From: Malachius bipustulatus
Lineage: Eukaryota > Arthropoda > Insecta > Coleoptera > Melyridae
NCBI GenBank assembly: GCA_910589415.1
Contig: OU342631.1
Span: forward strand, 15,810,001 to 15,874,000
Direction: 5' to 3'
Length of the DNA stretch: 64,000 nt
The notes under the pieces were generated by a model. That model did no database searches, was not told the origin of the DNA, and saw only the letters and a list, made by a program, of their open reading frames with translations. Both the position numbers and the translations under genes were made by a program. Shown here one piece after another: positions 48,713 through 59,445 of the stretch. Within the stretch, counting starts at the first letter, position 1, and each line of letters starts with the position of its first letter.

Positions 48713-50495
48713 TTCTTAATCCTGTCACCAAAATAGAGTTTAGATTTAGATGTAGAATTAGTTGTAAACATAGTAGACTCTTAGATAAAGTCGCTTTTAG
48801 CGAAACTTGTGCATAAGCCATAAATGTCATTAGTGGTCCTAAAAATGCCTACCTACAAAGATGCATTTTGCTATAAAGTTTGAGATTTCTGGTTAAACCC
48901 TATAATGCAAGATATGCCATGTTACTGGTTTTTTGGTAGCAGGCCTAGGTTTTGTTCTTCATAAACACCTGTATTGTGATTTTATACCCCCTTTTCTACA
49001 GAATTTTTCGGCTAATAAGCAACTAGTTCTCCTATTTGCTATATAACGACAGGCTGGGCTGAAAGATGGTGAAACCTGTTACGAGTTATGACTTTTGCAC
49101 AAATTTCGCTGAAACAGACTTTATTATCCCAAGTATTACACTGAAATCCAATCCGATTTTTACCCCTACATGGGGATCTCAGTCCGTTCTAAATAAGAGC
49201 TCTAACAAGACCAGTCATGAAATAAAATTATAAAGGGATATTACTCTGAATTCGCATTTCCCTTTTAATCTCATTCTCAGTATAAATATACAAAAAGTAA
49301 CAAACATGTGGTGTAAGTATACAGTGATGCTATATAAAATGGAACAAAGCAATATGACATAATAAAAATGAATTTCTTACAGATTTTATTAGATGAATCC
49401 TATAGGATTTATCAACATTTAAATTTCAATTTGAACAATTTTACATCTTTGTTAATAATTTCATGTCCGTTTTTCCGGTTGGTGGTCTATGCATTCTTTT
49501 GAGAAGTAGATGGGAGCACTGTATGGGTTGTATGCACTCTTTATATTGTATAATCGCAGGCCCCTGTTTGTATATTCAAAAGTAGCACTCGAGAATTTGT
49601 TTCTACAAATGTTTCTTTGTATATTTATAATTTTTAAATACGTTAAATAAGTTACTGACTGTCAGAGAGGAGAGGGTGTAAAATATAAAATGAGTATTAA
49701 TATTATTAGCTAGATTAATTGTTGTTAATTATTGTTTGTTACCCAAACAAAGGGTAAATATACTTCGTAGATAACCAAGAGTCTATTATGGTTTATTTGG
49801 TGGACATGATATTTTAAAAGTGAGTCTTAGATCAATGTCTGATCCTCTAAACATCAGTGTGTGATCGCATTCACTAGCTCTGCTCTACCGACAGTTAAAA
49901 ATCCTAATATGATTGACACCCTGCAACTAATAATAATAGTTGAAAATTATTTCACTCTAAAATCATGAGAATACTTTACCAGGTTCTGCTAATTATTATT
50001 AATTTGTTCCTGACTAAGCTTTTCCAAGAAATCAATTTATATGTACCTTTTAACTGATCAGGCCACAAGTGTTTTATTTAAATATTTTTTCTGAACTCAG
50101 AGTGTATAAGACGTGTTTGCTTACTCAAAATGTGCACCTCATCATTTAAATTTTGTCAGATAATAATGTACATAATATTATCACCTTATCACCTTGATTG
50201 TAGTTTTTATTCAACTGATTCTTATAAATCCATATTTGTAAATATTAGTGATATAGAGTAAAAACTAAGTAAAAGAAAAAAATATGCATTTATTAATAAA
50301 TATTTCTGGTAACTATGTATTTTTAATAATAATTATTTCCTTAATTTTTCTGATGTAAATATTTCAAAGATATTAATTTTTTTTTCTCAACAATTTGATA
50401 ATTTAATGTAATGCAGATCTTGATGGAAACCAGTAATAAGTGTTTTTGTTTTTATATATAATTTGATAAAAATGCATAATGAGAGAGACCTAGAC
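48713..50495 (+). other. 3' untranslated region and downstream spacer of the bublin-like gene
   Basis: No further coding content. AATAAA at 49221-49226, 509 bp after the stop, is the first good polyadenylation signal, though later ones could also be used. Beyond it the DNA is AT-rich with no recognised feature. Confidence 0.4.
49221..49226 (+). terminator. Candidate polyadenylation signal, bublin-like gene
   Basis: AATAAA on the sense strand 509 bp after the TAG stop; it fits a moderate 3' untranslated region. No transcript evidence. Confidence 0.35.
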
Positions 50496-50537
50496 ATGAA
50501 GACTAGGTGAAGAAATGGCAGGTATACTCAACGATTA

Positions 50538-50970
50538 ATTAATAATAATAAATAATAAAAGTAGGTCGTTTTGAGTATAAAGCACGTACAGTGCATTTTA
50601 CTAGCCTGCTAGGTGGGTTCGGAGAATTACTCCATCGCCCAAAACAGTTGTCATACTGGCAGTGCCTGAAACTCCAATCGAGAGGAGCTTCCAATATCCA
50701 ACAGCAGAGCCTTCCAGAGTACCAAATCAAGCACAGACACGTGTTTCGTTTTACTGGAACTCATCAGTGTGCTGCATCTGGAGTGTCCGGAGGATAGGCT
50801 CTGCTGTTGGATATTGGAAGCTCCTCTCGATTGGAGTTTCAGGCACTGCCAGCATGTCAACTGTTATGGGCGATGGAGTAATTCTCCGAACCCACCTAGC
50901 AGGCTAGTAAAATGCACTGTATGTGCTTTATACTCAAAACGACCTACTTTTATTATTTATTATTATTAAT
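50538..50970. mobile_element. Foldback element with 175-bp near-perfect arms
   Basis: 50538-50712 is almost the exact reverse complement of 50796-50970, with a spacer of 83 bp. The outer ends are ATT-microsatellite-like, followed by GTAGGTCGTTTTGAGTATAA and, inwards, CACCTAGCAGGCTAG-type sequence. ATGAAGACTAGGT occurs as a direct repeat at 50496-50508 and 50969-50981, so it may mark a 13-bp duplicated target with extra left-hand sequence. Frames across the arms are mirror artefacts. Confidence 0.85.
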
Positions 50971-50981
50971 GAAGACTAGGT

Positions 50982-51697
50982 ATCTAAAATATCTAAAATA
51001 TCCCAAAATGTCTCAATAAATTTCTTAGTGCATTGTGACCTACCAGATTGTAACTCTTGGTGACCATCATTAGTAGGTAGGTATTTACTAAAATAAATTT
51101 TCGTACCTTTCAGTCATGATCTTGGCATGAATAGAATTACATGACAGGAATGACACCTTGCCGGCCAGTGTGATTATTTTTAAGCGCACTAGGCTAGTTT
51201 TTGCAACAGCTAAAGTGTAGTTTATCCATTTAAAGAAAACTTCGGAAGCTTTACATACCTATAGAAAAAAAAGTTTTTTGAAATTCACTAAAAAATAAAA
51301 AAGTTGTTGAGGTGCTTCCATTTGAAGTGAAACACACTGCTACTTATATTGAAATTCCCGGTAACCTTGGAACATTTTAACGCCAATTATTCCGAAAAAA
51401 ATAATTAAGTAGTAACTGAATAATCGAATTATAACAAAGTTTTAACGAACTTTTCCTACCACACGTTGTGTTTTTACAAGTTTCCTACAAGTGCCTTTAT
51501 AGGCTGCAGAAACGATATACAAGAGGACTACTATAGAAGCCTTCATTAAAAACTTTTGCTTCCTAATCCTAAATTTTTATATGATCCAATTTTATAAATG
51601 CATCTATATTTGAAGGAATTTGGCTGTTTCGCCGGTTTTACCTCGTTTTCAAATTCCAGGAAGGAAGAATAAATGTATAAATCTCGAGTAAACTTAT
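50982..51697. other. 3' flank of nucleoside hydrolase copy A
   Basis: From about 51130 the sequence is homologous to 57606 onwards, marking one edge of the duplicated block. Relative to the other copy it contains about 250 bp extra (51360-51610) that is absent downstream of copy B. No coding content. Confidence 0.55.
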
Positions 51698-51703
51698 TTT
51701 ATT
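51698..51703 (-). terminator. Candidate polyadenylation signal, hydrolase copy A
   Basis: AATAAA on the minus strand, 72 bp beyond the stop codon; the same signal is conserved at the matching place in copy B. Confidence 0.5.
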
Positions 51704-51775
51704 TCATGCCCGATAGTGGCTCAGGGATGCAATAATTATTGTTGCAGGAAACCAGATCAACTAACTAATATTTTG

Positions 51776-54700
51776 TTAATTTTCAACTACCTTTAAAAAT
51801 AAATGCTTAATAAAACTGAAATTGATATTTTCTATTATTCTTATGTTGGGTTTCTGTAAGTCATCCGGCACACAATCTTCATGTTGTTGATAAATAACTA
51901 CTTGTCCTCTAGTCTGTGACCCGTGCAATTCCACGCTCGCTGGTACGTCTGTGGTTTCAAGAATTACCCGGTCTGGGAACAAAAATGATGACGCCATGAA
52001 AGCATCACAAGTAACCCAATTCTTCTCAACCTTGGGGTGGTAATATTTCTTTTCGGCTTTAACAAACAACTGGAAAGCTTTGTTATCTATTTTCCCCAAA
52101 TCGTCGAAGAGAAACTCCTGAAATAACAGAATAATCACAAAATCTCCCCATCACGTATCAAAGTTACCAAACATTATCTCAAAACTCTAATTTCTTTATA
52201 GTCTGCTGATATTACAATAAGTTAAGAGCAGGATCGGGCCTAGCCAGGTGTGCAGTGCGTGCCCGCAGGCGGCAAGTTCATAGGGGCGCGGCGGGCAGAC
52301 GCAAAAATACAGTCGAATTACTAACAATATCTACCTAACAAAATTTCAAAATATCATCTTAGAATAATTAGTTATTAGTGTAGCCGTGACCGCGTGCAGT
52401 ATAAAAGCACGAGAAGGAGATAAGATACAGAGACTACCCGCGGAAACGCTGAACGCGATTCAGCATGTTTCATAAAAGAAAAGGTACCTACCTAGATGCA
52501 TATACCTAGATGAGTCCTAGAGATTCTGCTTTCTGATTTTTCTAACGAACAACCAAAGCTTTGAACATCTAGTCTAACTGTTTTTTTTTCGAAAATTTTC
52601 TCGAAACCCTCGAACCCTCCTTATTTCCGGTGGATACTCCGTACCTCCCGGTGGAACTCTACTGCCAACATATCTTCGACATAATTATTCTGTTAGGAGC
52701 GTAGCAAAATTTATCTAATCGAATAAATGCACATTTCTATTATTATATTGTTTAATTATTGATAGTATTTATCTAATTACCTACAAGAAAATGCTGTTTG
52801 CCCTCCCCTATATAGAAAGACATTTTTTCCTAAGAAAGAAGAGGGGCGGCAATTTTGCGGTCTCTCGGCAAGCAGGCGGCAAATAGGCTAGGCCCGGCCT
52901 GGTTAAAGAGTGAATGCGTTTTACCTTAGTTATCTTTGATAAAAGACATGCTTCCCATGGTAACAATTTAGGGAGTTTTGTAGAATTTTTAAAAATATTA
53001 TAAGCTGATTCAGGATCCATGAAAAAATTGAACTCTGCACTTCCATGTGCATTTCCCACACCTAAAAATGTCAATTAATTACTGAAATTTTATTATCAAG
53101 AAAAACCAAGAAATGACTAAAGATTGAGGAATTTATTATTTGTAATTAATTCTTGTCTTTTATTTAATTGTAAATTAAATGTTTTAAATTTTATTCAGTT
53201 TCTATTGATGTACCTAACATTTTCTTATAGGGTGTATTCCTTTTGCCTTTTTAAGATAAATATTTTTTTTCAATTTAGTTTCTATTTATGTAACATTTTC
53301 TTATAGAGGATATTCCTTGACTCAGTAATGACAACATTAACTACCTACCTTGATAATTTCCACCCATTATCCATAGATCCTTCACGTTTGGCATCAAATC
53401 TCTATCAAGTTTTGCAGCAAGTGCTATATTAGTTAAAGGTGCTAATGCAATGATTATTACTTGTCCAGGGTATTTTTGAACTATTTCGTTCATAGCAACT
53501 GCTGACGGAAGACCTTTCACAACACTCATGTTGGGTTGATTATCATATGACAAATCCCCGAATCCATCTACACCTCTGTAGGCTGATAAATTTACTGTTG
53601 GTTGTATTATAGGATACAATGAACCTTTATATATTGGAATCTACAAGAAAAATTAAAAGGAATTGGGTGTAGAATAAATTACTACTCATATCTACATGCG
53701 GTGATCTCATCATTGTGTAAAAATTGCAATTTTTCTGAGCTTTAGAGGAATTTACAACGAAAACGACTTATTAGATCGAATACGGCTCAAGATATCGTAA
53801 CTCAGCTTATATACAGGTTAGAACTATTTAAAGGGCCACTACAGGGATATCCTAAATCATTGAAGATACGAGGTCGGTTAAATTAGAGAAAAGTTTTGCG
53901 CTATTTTGTGGCCATCTCGAATCTGTCAAAAACATGCAAGATATTTGTGACCGTTTCTGAAATATCCTGAAAAAACTGAAAAATCGAGAAATCTTATTTT
54001 TGGAATATCTTTCTTACCATTGGAAATTAATAAATAATTTTTTGTAGACTTACATAAGCCGTTATGAGCTATTCATCTGACGTTTCAAAAACTAATAAAC
54101 TTCAAAAAATAGATTTCAAAAATTTTTGTTCTTTTTTTTTCTTAAAAAGACAACTTTTTAGACCGAATATCATAGAGAAATAAAAAAACTATAAGGCAAG
54201 CAGTACGACTTCATATTGACCTATATTTAAGCGAAAAATTTTCTGTTTTTCTTTGAAAAAAGAAGAAGAAAAATTTTCCAATTTTTTTTTCTGAAATTTA
54301 CTAATTTTTGGTTTCCATTATTTTTTTCTTATCGAACGACATAAAAAATAATATGGCGGCCATAAGAAAAACGAAAGTTGACTGTGAAAACTCTGGGATC
54401 TAGTCGGCTTTGAAATTTTTTGAAACGTTAGATGAATAGCTCATAACGGCTTATGTAAGCCTACGAAAAATTATTTATTAATTTCCAATTGTAAGAAAGA
54501 TATTATGGCAAAAATAATATTTCTCGATTTTTCAGTTTTTTCAGGATATTTCAGGAACGGTCACAGATATCTTACATGTTTTGACGGATTCGAGATGGCC
54601 ACAAAATAGCGCAACTTTTCTCTAATTTAAACGACCTAGTATCTTCAATGGTTTAGGAACTTTAGGATATCCCTGTATATTAGTTCTAACCCTGTATGTC

Positions 54701-55310
54701 CTCCACCTGTACTTTTCAGGTGGCCTATTGTGAAGTTGTCATGCGTATTTAAGTCATAAAATTCGAATCTGCAATAAAACATTAGAGTTCCTATCTAGGA
54801 TTTTATAGTTCACCCCCGTCCCACTTACAAATAAGAAGGGGAGACGACGGTGACTAATTTTAAGACCAATCTAGGTATTTCCCCTGCGGAATAGTTCAAT
54901 TATTCTGATCATGAATTTTTTATCTTATAAGATACTTATATTATTATACTCGCGATGTTTGATAGTGTAAAATTAAAAATCACCTTGTTTACAAATTAAA
55001 AAGCTTTCACGCAGGATTCACTTTATTTAAAAGATAATAAGCAATCCTACCGAGATATTTTAAAATCGTAAGTATTGTATGGAATTAAAATCTACTGAAG
55101 AAAAAAAATTACCTCTGAATCTTCAACCATTTCCAGGAGTCTAGCCACATTTGTTGCCGCGTAGTCCACATTAGTTTTTCCAGTAGTACACGTAATTGCT
55201 TCGATTTTAACTTCACCGAGCTTAGTCGCCCAAAGGAATATCAAAATGGCAAAGAAATCATCGGTTCCTCCGTCTGTATCGATTATAATCCTTTGAGGTA
55301 AAGTTTCCAT
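51776..55310 (-). CDS. Inosine-uridine-type nucleoside hydrolase, copy A (four exons)
   Basis: Exons 55113-55310, 53349-53640, 52925-53061 and 51776-52117 join in frame to 322 residues, the usual size. The enzyme family splits ribonucleosides into base and ribose. Visible motifs: the Ca-binding Asp cluster DTDGGTDD at residues 11-18 (first variable Pro is Gly); WIMGGN near 156-161; GSAEFNFFMDPESA in exon 3, the ribose-binding Asn block; and TCDAF at about 245-249, where the Asp matches the last Ca ligand and a Cys stands where many family members have His. SVELHGSQTRGQ follows. The start is the ATG of METLPQR. All joints are GT-AG. Intron 1 holds the foldback at 53809-54697 and intron 3 the hAT-like element at 52229-52901. 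Substrate preference cannot be read from sequence. Confidence 0.88.
52229..52901. mobile_element. hAT-like MITE in intron 3 of hydrolase copy A
   Basis: Ends CAGGATCGGGCCTAGCC and GGCTAGGCCCGGCCTG are inverted repeats. The flanking 8-mers are GTTAAGAG (52221-52228) and GTTAAAGA (52902-52909), a slightly decayed hAT-type duplication. Copy B has an uninterrupted GTTAAGAGTG at 58498-58507, the empty site. The terminal regions are GC-rich (GGCGGC, GGGGCGCGGCGGGC), unlike the host intron. No transposase. Confidence 0.85.
53809..54697. mobile_element. TACAGGG-type foldback MITE in intron 1 of hydrolase copy A
   Basis: Ends TATACAGG(TTAGAACTA) and TAGTTCTAACCCTGTAT pair, as do internal blocks GGGATATCC, GGTCGGTTAAATTAGAGAAAA, TGAAATATCCTGAAAAAACT and ACTTACATAAGCCGTTATGA. 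It belongs to the same family as 22676-23689. It makes up about 60% of intron 1 and lies well away from both splice sites. Confidence 0.85.
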
Positions 55311-55325
55311 TGTTCTTTCTTTCAC

Positions 55326-56025
55326 ACTTTTATGATTGTTTCATATAATTATTCCAAAAAAGTAACTTAATAAACCTTTAAGCCCCCTATATCATCTTAC
55401 GTGTTTATACCACTCCAAGAACTACAATAATCTATATAATAGGTACTTATTATATATCGATCTATCTATCGAAGATTATTGTTTTGTAGCCTGCTTTGCT
55501 TTTATTTATAAAAAATTGAGAAACCCCATTAAAATGATTTGCATAAAATATCCCGTACCTAAGTAGCTATAGGTACCTACTATTGCAGTATTTCTGGAAG
55601 ATATACTGACCTTATCTACATAAAAGAGAATTTTGTATCTATCTTAATGTAGGTAACTCTAATTAATTCTTTAAAATAAAAATCTTACTTCAATACTTAA
55701 AAACAGTATTGTAAAGTCTTATATATACCTATAGAAGTAAATTACAAGACTTGCGCAGTACCGGATCTCGACTAAAACAGAGATATCGCTAGTATAGAAG
55801 TGACGTAGGTGGATTTTGCAAATGAGGCCATTTATCAAGCCCACCTGACAAAAGTTAATTGTTTTTTTCCGCAATCGTTCTAAAATATCGCAATTATTAT
55901 GATACTGTATACACCTTGTGGAACGATACCATTATGTTATTAGGAAAGAATTTTTCATTATTTTCCTAGCATAATAACAAATACACTAAAATATTAATAC
56001 CGGACACTTTCTCTCAAAACGAGCG
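55326..56025. other. Spacer between hydrolase copy A and the Gypsy relic
   Basis: The first few hundred bases are upstream of copy A and would hold its promoter, but no element was identified. The rest is AT-rich. Confidence 0.3.
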
Positions 56026-57470
56026 ACAATTTTTAGAGCGCCCTCGGAAGCGGGAGCGAAAGGCCCAGCGTTCAAAGTGGAGAGCAAAGGATTCTCGAGG
56101 GGTGAGCGAGACTTCAGACGTGGCGGCGGCTGCTGGCGGTTTGGTGATAATAGTGGTCATGATCGCAACCATGAACGGAACAAGGACGGAGAAAGACGCT
56201 CGTTCAGGCGATTCGAGCACCGCCATCGGAGCATCGTCAGAGACCCAAGCTGATGCGGGCGCCTCGTACTAAACCGATTGGGGACAGCCGGAAGGAGGAG
56301 TGCGTTAAAAGGATCGTGATCAATGAAGATACAGGGTGGACAAAATAAGCATGCATAAAAAGCAAGAGAAAGACGAAGACATTGGAGACATTTTAAAACG
56401 AAAAGAAGAAAATGAGCCGAGACAACTTGGGCAGAGGTTTCTCCACATAGCCCAGAATTTTAAGCTTTATGGTCACAATAATGGGAGTCCCCGCGAATCG
56501 AAAATGGTCTGCTGAAGAGAGCCTGGAAGAGTGCCAATGGAAAGAAGATCGTCATGCAGTTGGTGGTTCCAATGAGCAAAGTTCCGAAAATTCTTGAATT
56601 GATCCAAGGGGGTACATCAGGAGCTCACTTCGGAGTGAACAAGACACTAGCGAAAGTTCGAGAGAGGTTCTACTGGGTGCACTGCAAGGACGATGTCGAA
56701 ACCTGGTGCCGTAAGTGCAAGAAATGTGCTGCAAGCAAGGGCCCAAGCAGAAGACTGACAGGTGCTATGAAGCAGTACCAACGTCGGAGCCCCATTCGAG
56801 AGGATAGCCGTATAGGTAGCAAGTCCTTTTCCAATCAGCGGCAACCGCTTTATCCTGGTTGCCATCGATTATTTCAGCTAGTGCATGGCCTGAAGCATAC
56901 GCCATACCGAACCAAGAAGCTGCTACAGTTGCGAGAGTCTTGGTGGATAATTTAATTAGCAGATTTGGCGTACCTTTAGGGTTGCATTCCGATCAAGGAC
57001 GAAACAAGAGATGTGTAAACTGCTCGGGATAAACAAGACTAGAACTACATCCCTCCATCCACAGTCTGGCGGTGTTGACCAAAAATCAGACACTGGTACT
57101 AGTACCTGCCTATGTTGCTGAGGTCGTATAGAGCAGCCACCCATATGAGACTACGGGGCAGACACCGGCCAAGATTATATTTGGCAAGGAGATTCGGCTA
57201 CCCTGTGACTTGGTCTACGATTCACCAAGCAGTCCAGCATCCGAGAACACAAACTATGTCGATGAATTGAGAAACTTCTCGGCGGAAGTGCATTTCCTTG
57301 TGAGGAGGAAGATCAAGTTAGCCAGCGATCGAATGAAGGAGAGGTTAGGACTTGAAGCGGTGCCCCCAAGTGCAAGATGAAGGTAGCCAACCTGAATCGT
57401 CTAGCGCCCTACTACGAAGACAGCGAATAAGTGTGAGCAGGGCGCTCGAAAATAGAAGGGGGGCAGTATA
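56026..57470 (+). pseudogene. Ty3/Gypsy retrotransposon relic: gag end joined to integrase
   Basis: Plus-strand remains in several frames. About 56090-56260 encodes an Arg/Gly-rich tail including CWRFGDNSGHDRN, a zinc-knuckle-like block missing two Cys. From 56340 the linker before integrase can be read, then QLVVPMSKVPK (56555-56590), the zinc-binding segment GAHFGVNKTLAKVRERFYW with WCRKCKKCAASKGP, and, in another frame, VLVDNLISRFGVPLGLHSDQGR carrying the second catalytic Asp. A TAG stands at the first catalytic Asp position and the catalytic Glu is replaced. TPAKIIFGKEIRLPCDL ends the recognisable part. Protease, reverse transcriptase and RNase H are missing, and no LTRs were found. Dead. 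Confidence 0.8.
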
Positions 57471-57963
57471 AGGAGACCACTCTCTAAAAATTCTATGATT
57501 TAAATATTGTATCAAAATTGAAAAATTCTAGTTTCAAATTTCTTGTTTGTTTACATTCTCAATGATGACTCAGCCATTTTATAATAATGTCACTCTCGCG
57601 ACAATTCTAGTTACATGACAGGAATGACACATTGCCGGTCAGTTTGTGAGCTCTACTAATCAATTTAGGTCTACCATCAGTTTTTAGCGTTTATTTTTAA
57701 TCACAGTAGGCTAGTTTTTGCAACAGCTAAAATGTAGTTTTACCATTTAAAGAAAACTTTTTTACATACCTACCTACAAAAAAAAAAGTTTTTTGAAATT
57801 CACTAAAAAATTAAAGAAGTTATTGAGATACTTACTTCCATTTGAAGTGAAATACATTGTACGTACCTACTACAAGGAATTTGGCTGTTCCGCCGGTTTT
57901 ACCCGAAGTCGCTTTCAAATTTCAGGAAGGAAGAATAAATGTATAAATCTCGAGTAAACTTAT
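57471..57963. other. 3' flank of nucleoside hydrolase copy B
   Basis: From 57606 (TTACATGACAGGAATGACAC) the sequence matches 51130 onwards, defining the edge of the duplicated block. No coding content. Confidence 0.55.
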
Positions 57964-57969
57964 TTTATT
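57964..57969 (-). terminator. Candidate polyadenylation signal, hydrolase copy B
   Basis: AATAAA on the minus strand 76 bp past the stop, at the position equivalent to that of copy A. Confidence 0.5.
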
Positions 57970-58045
57970 TCATGCCCGAGAGTGGCTCAGGGATGCAATA
58001 ATTATTGTTGCAGGAAACCAGATCAACTAGGTAACTAATATTTTG

Positions 58046-59204
58046 TTAATTTTCAACCACCTTTAAAAATAAATTCTTAATAAAACTGAAATTGATCTCT
58101 TCAATTATTCTTATGTTGGGTTTCTTGAAGGCATCCGGCTCGTAATCTTCATGTTGTTGATAAATAGCTACTTGTCCTCTAGTCTGTGACCCGTGCAATT
58201 CCACACTCGCTGGTACGTCTGTGGTTTCAACAATTGTCCGGTTTGGGAACAAAAATGATGACACCATGAAAGCATCACAAGTAACCCAATTCTTCTGAAC
58301 TTTGGGGTAGTAATATTTCTTTTCCACTTTAACAAGCAACTGGAAAGCTTTGTTATCTATTTTCCCCAAATCGTCGAAGAGATACTCCTGAAATAACAGA
58401 ATAATCACAAAATCTTCCCATCACGTAGGTAATAAAGTTACCAACATTATCTCGAAGACAAACTATTTTCTTTATATTTTGTTGATATTACAAATAAGTT
58501 AAGAGTGTACATTTATAACTATATGTATTGTTTTACCTTAGTTATATTCGATACAAGACATGCTTCCCATGGTAACAATGTAGGGAGTTTTGTAGAGTTT
58601 TTAAAAATATTATAAGCTGCCTCAGGATCCATGAAAAAATTGAACTCTCCAGTTGCATATGCATTGCCCACACCTAAAAAAATTCAATTAATTACTGAAA
58701 TTTATTATCCAGAAAAACCAAGAAATGACTAAAGATTGAGGAATTTATTATTTGTAAATAATTCTTTCCCTTTTAAGATAATTATTGCTCATTATTGGGC
58801 CAAAAATCCGACAACGGTCTAATAGGTAAATTCTTAAATTTTCTTCATTTTTTATTGATGTAACATTTGTAGTGGTGTTCCTTGACTCAGTAAAGACAAC
58901 AGTACTACCTACCTTGATAATTTCCACCCATTATCCATAGATCCTTCACGTTTGGCATGAAATCTCTATCAAGTTTTGCAGCCAGTGCTATATTAGTCAA
59001 AGGTGCTAAAGCAATAATTGTTACTTCTCCAGGGTATTTTTGAACAATTTCGTTCATAGCAACCGCTGACGAAAGATCTTTCACAACACTCATGTTGGGT
59101 TGATGATCATATGACAAATCGCCGAATCCATCTACACCTCTATAGGCTGTTAAATTTATTGTTGGTTGTATTATAGGATACAATGAACCTTTATATACTG
59201 GAAT
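58046..59204 (-). CDS. Nucleoside hydrolase, copy B, exons 2-4 (partial)
   Basis: Exons 58913-59204, 58537-58673 and 58046-58387 have the same lengths (292, 137 and 342 bp), phases and GT-AG borders as exons 2-4 of copy A and show no stop or frameshift. Motifs kept: WIMGGN, EFNFFMDPE, TCDAF and SVELHGSQTRGQ. Protein differences from copy A are mostly substitutions, about one residue in six in the last exon, so both copies seem to have been under selection. The exon with the Asp cluster was not found between 59205 and 64000; it may lie further right or be lost. Introns 2 and 3 are short because copy A's hAT-like insertion is absent. Without exon 1 the enzyme would lack its Ca site. Confidence 0.8.
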
Positions 59205-59445
59205 CTACAAGAAAAATAAAAACCTTCTTGCGCATCAATCGCAGAAATAGTGTATTTTTATGCGATTCAATTCTGAATATTTTCACCGCTTTTTAAATTG
59301 GCTTTCTGAAATTTTACATAGTCAGGTGATATTCGCGTAGTGGCTTACTGACAATTGCATTTCATTTCGTTTTAAACCGTGCATGCCTTAGAATGAATTT
59401 TAAAATTTAACAAAACAAAAAAATCATTGGCAAAATTTAACAATT
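59205..59445. other. Flank of hydrolase copy B exon 2
   Basis: Homology to copy A ends about 15 bp past the exon. It has a normal acceptor; then AT-rich sequence without recognised features. Confidence 0.35.

Noticed and set aside
50539..50969. Several overlapping frames on both strands
   Set aside because: Mirror images of each other caused by the 175-bp inverted arms.
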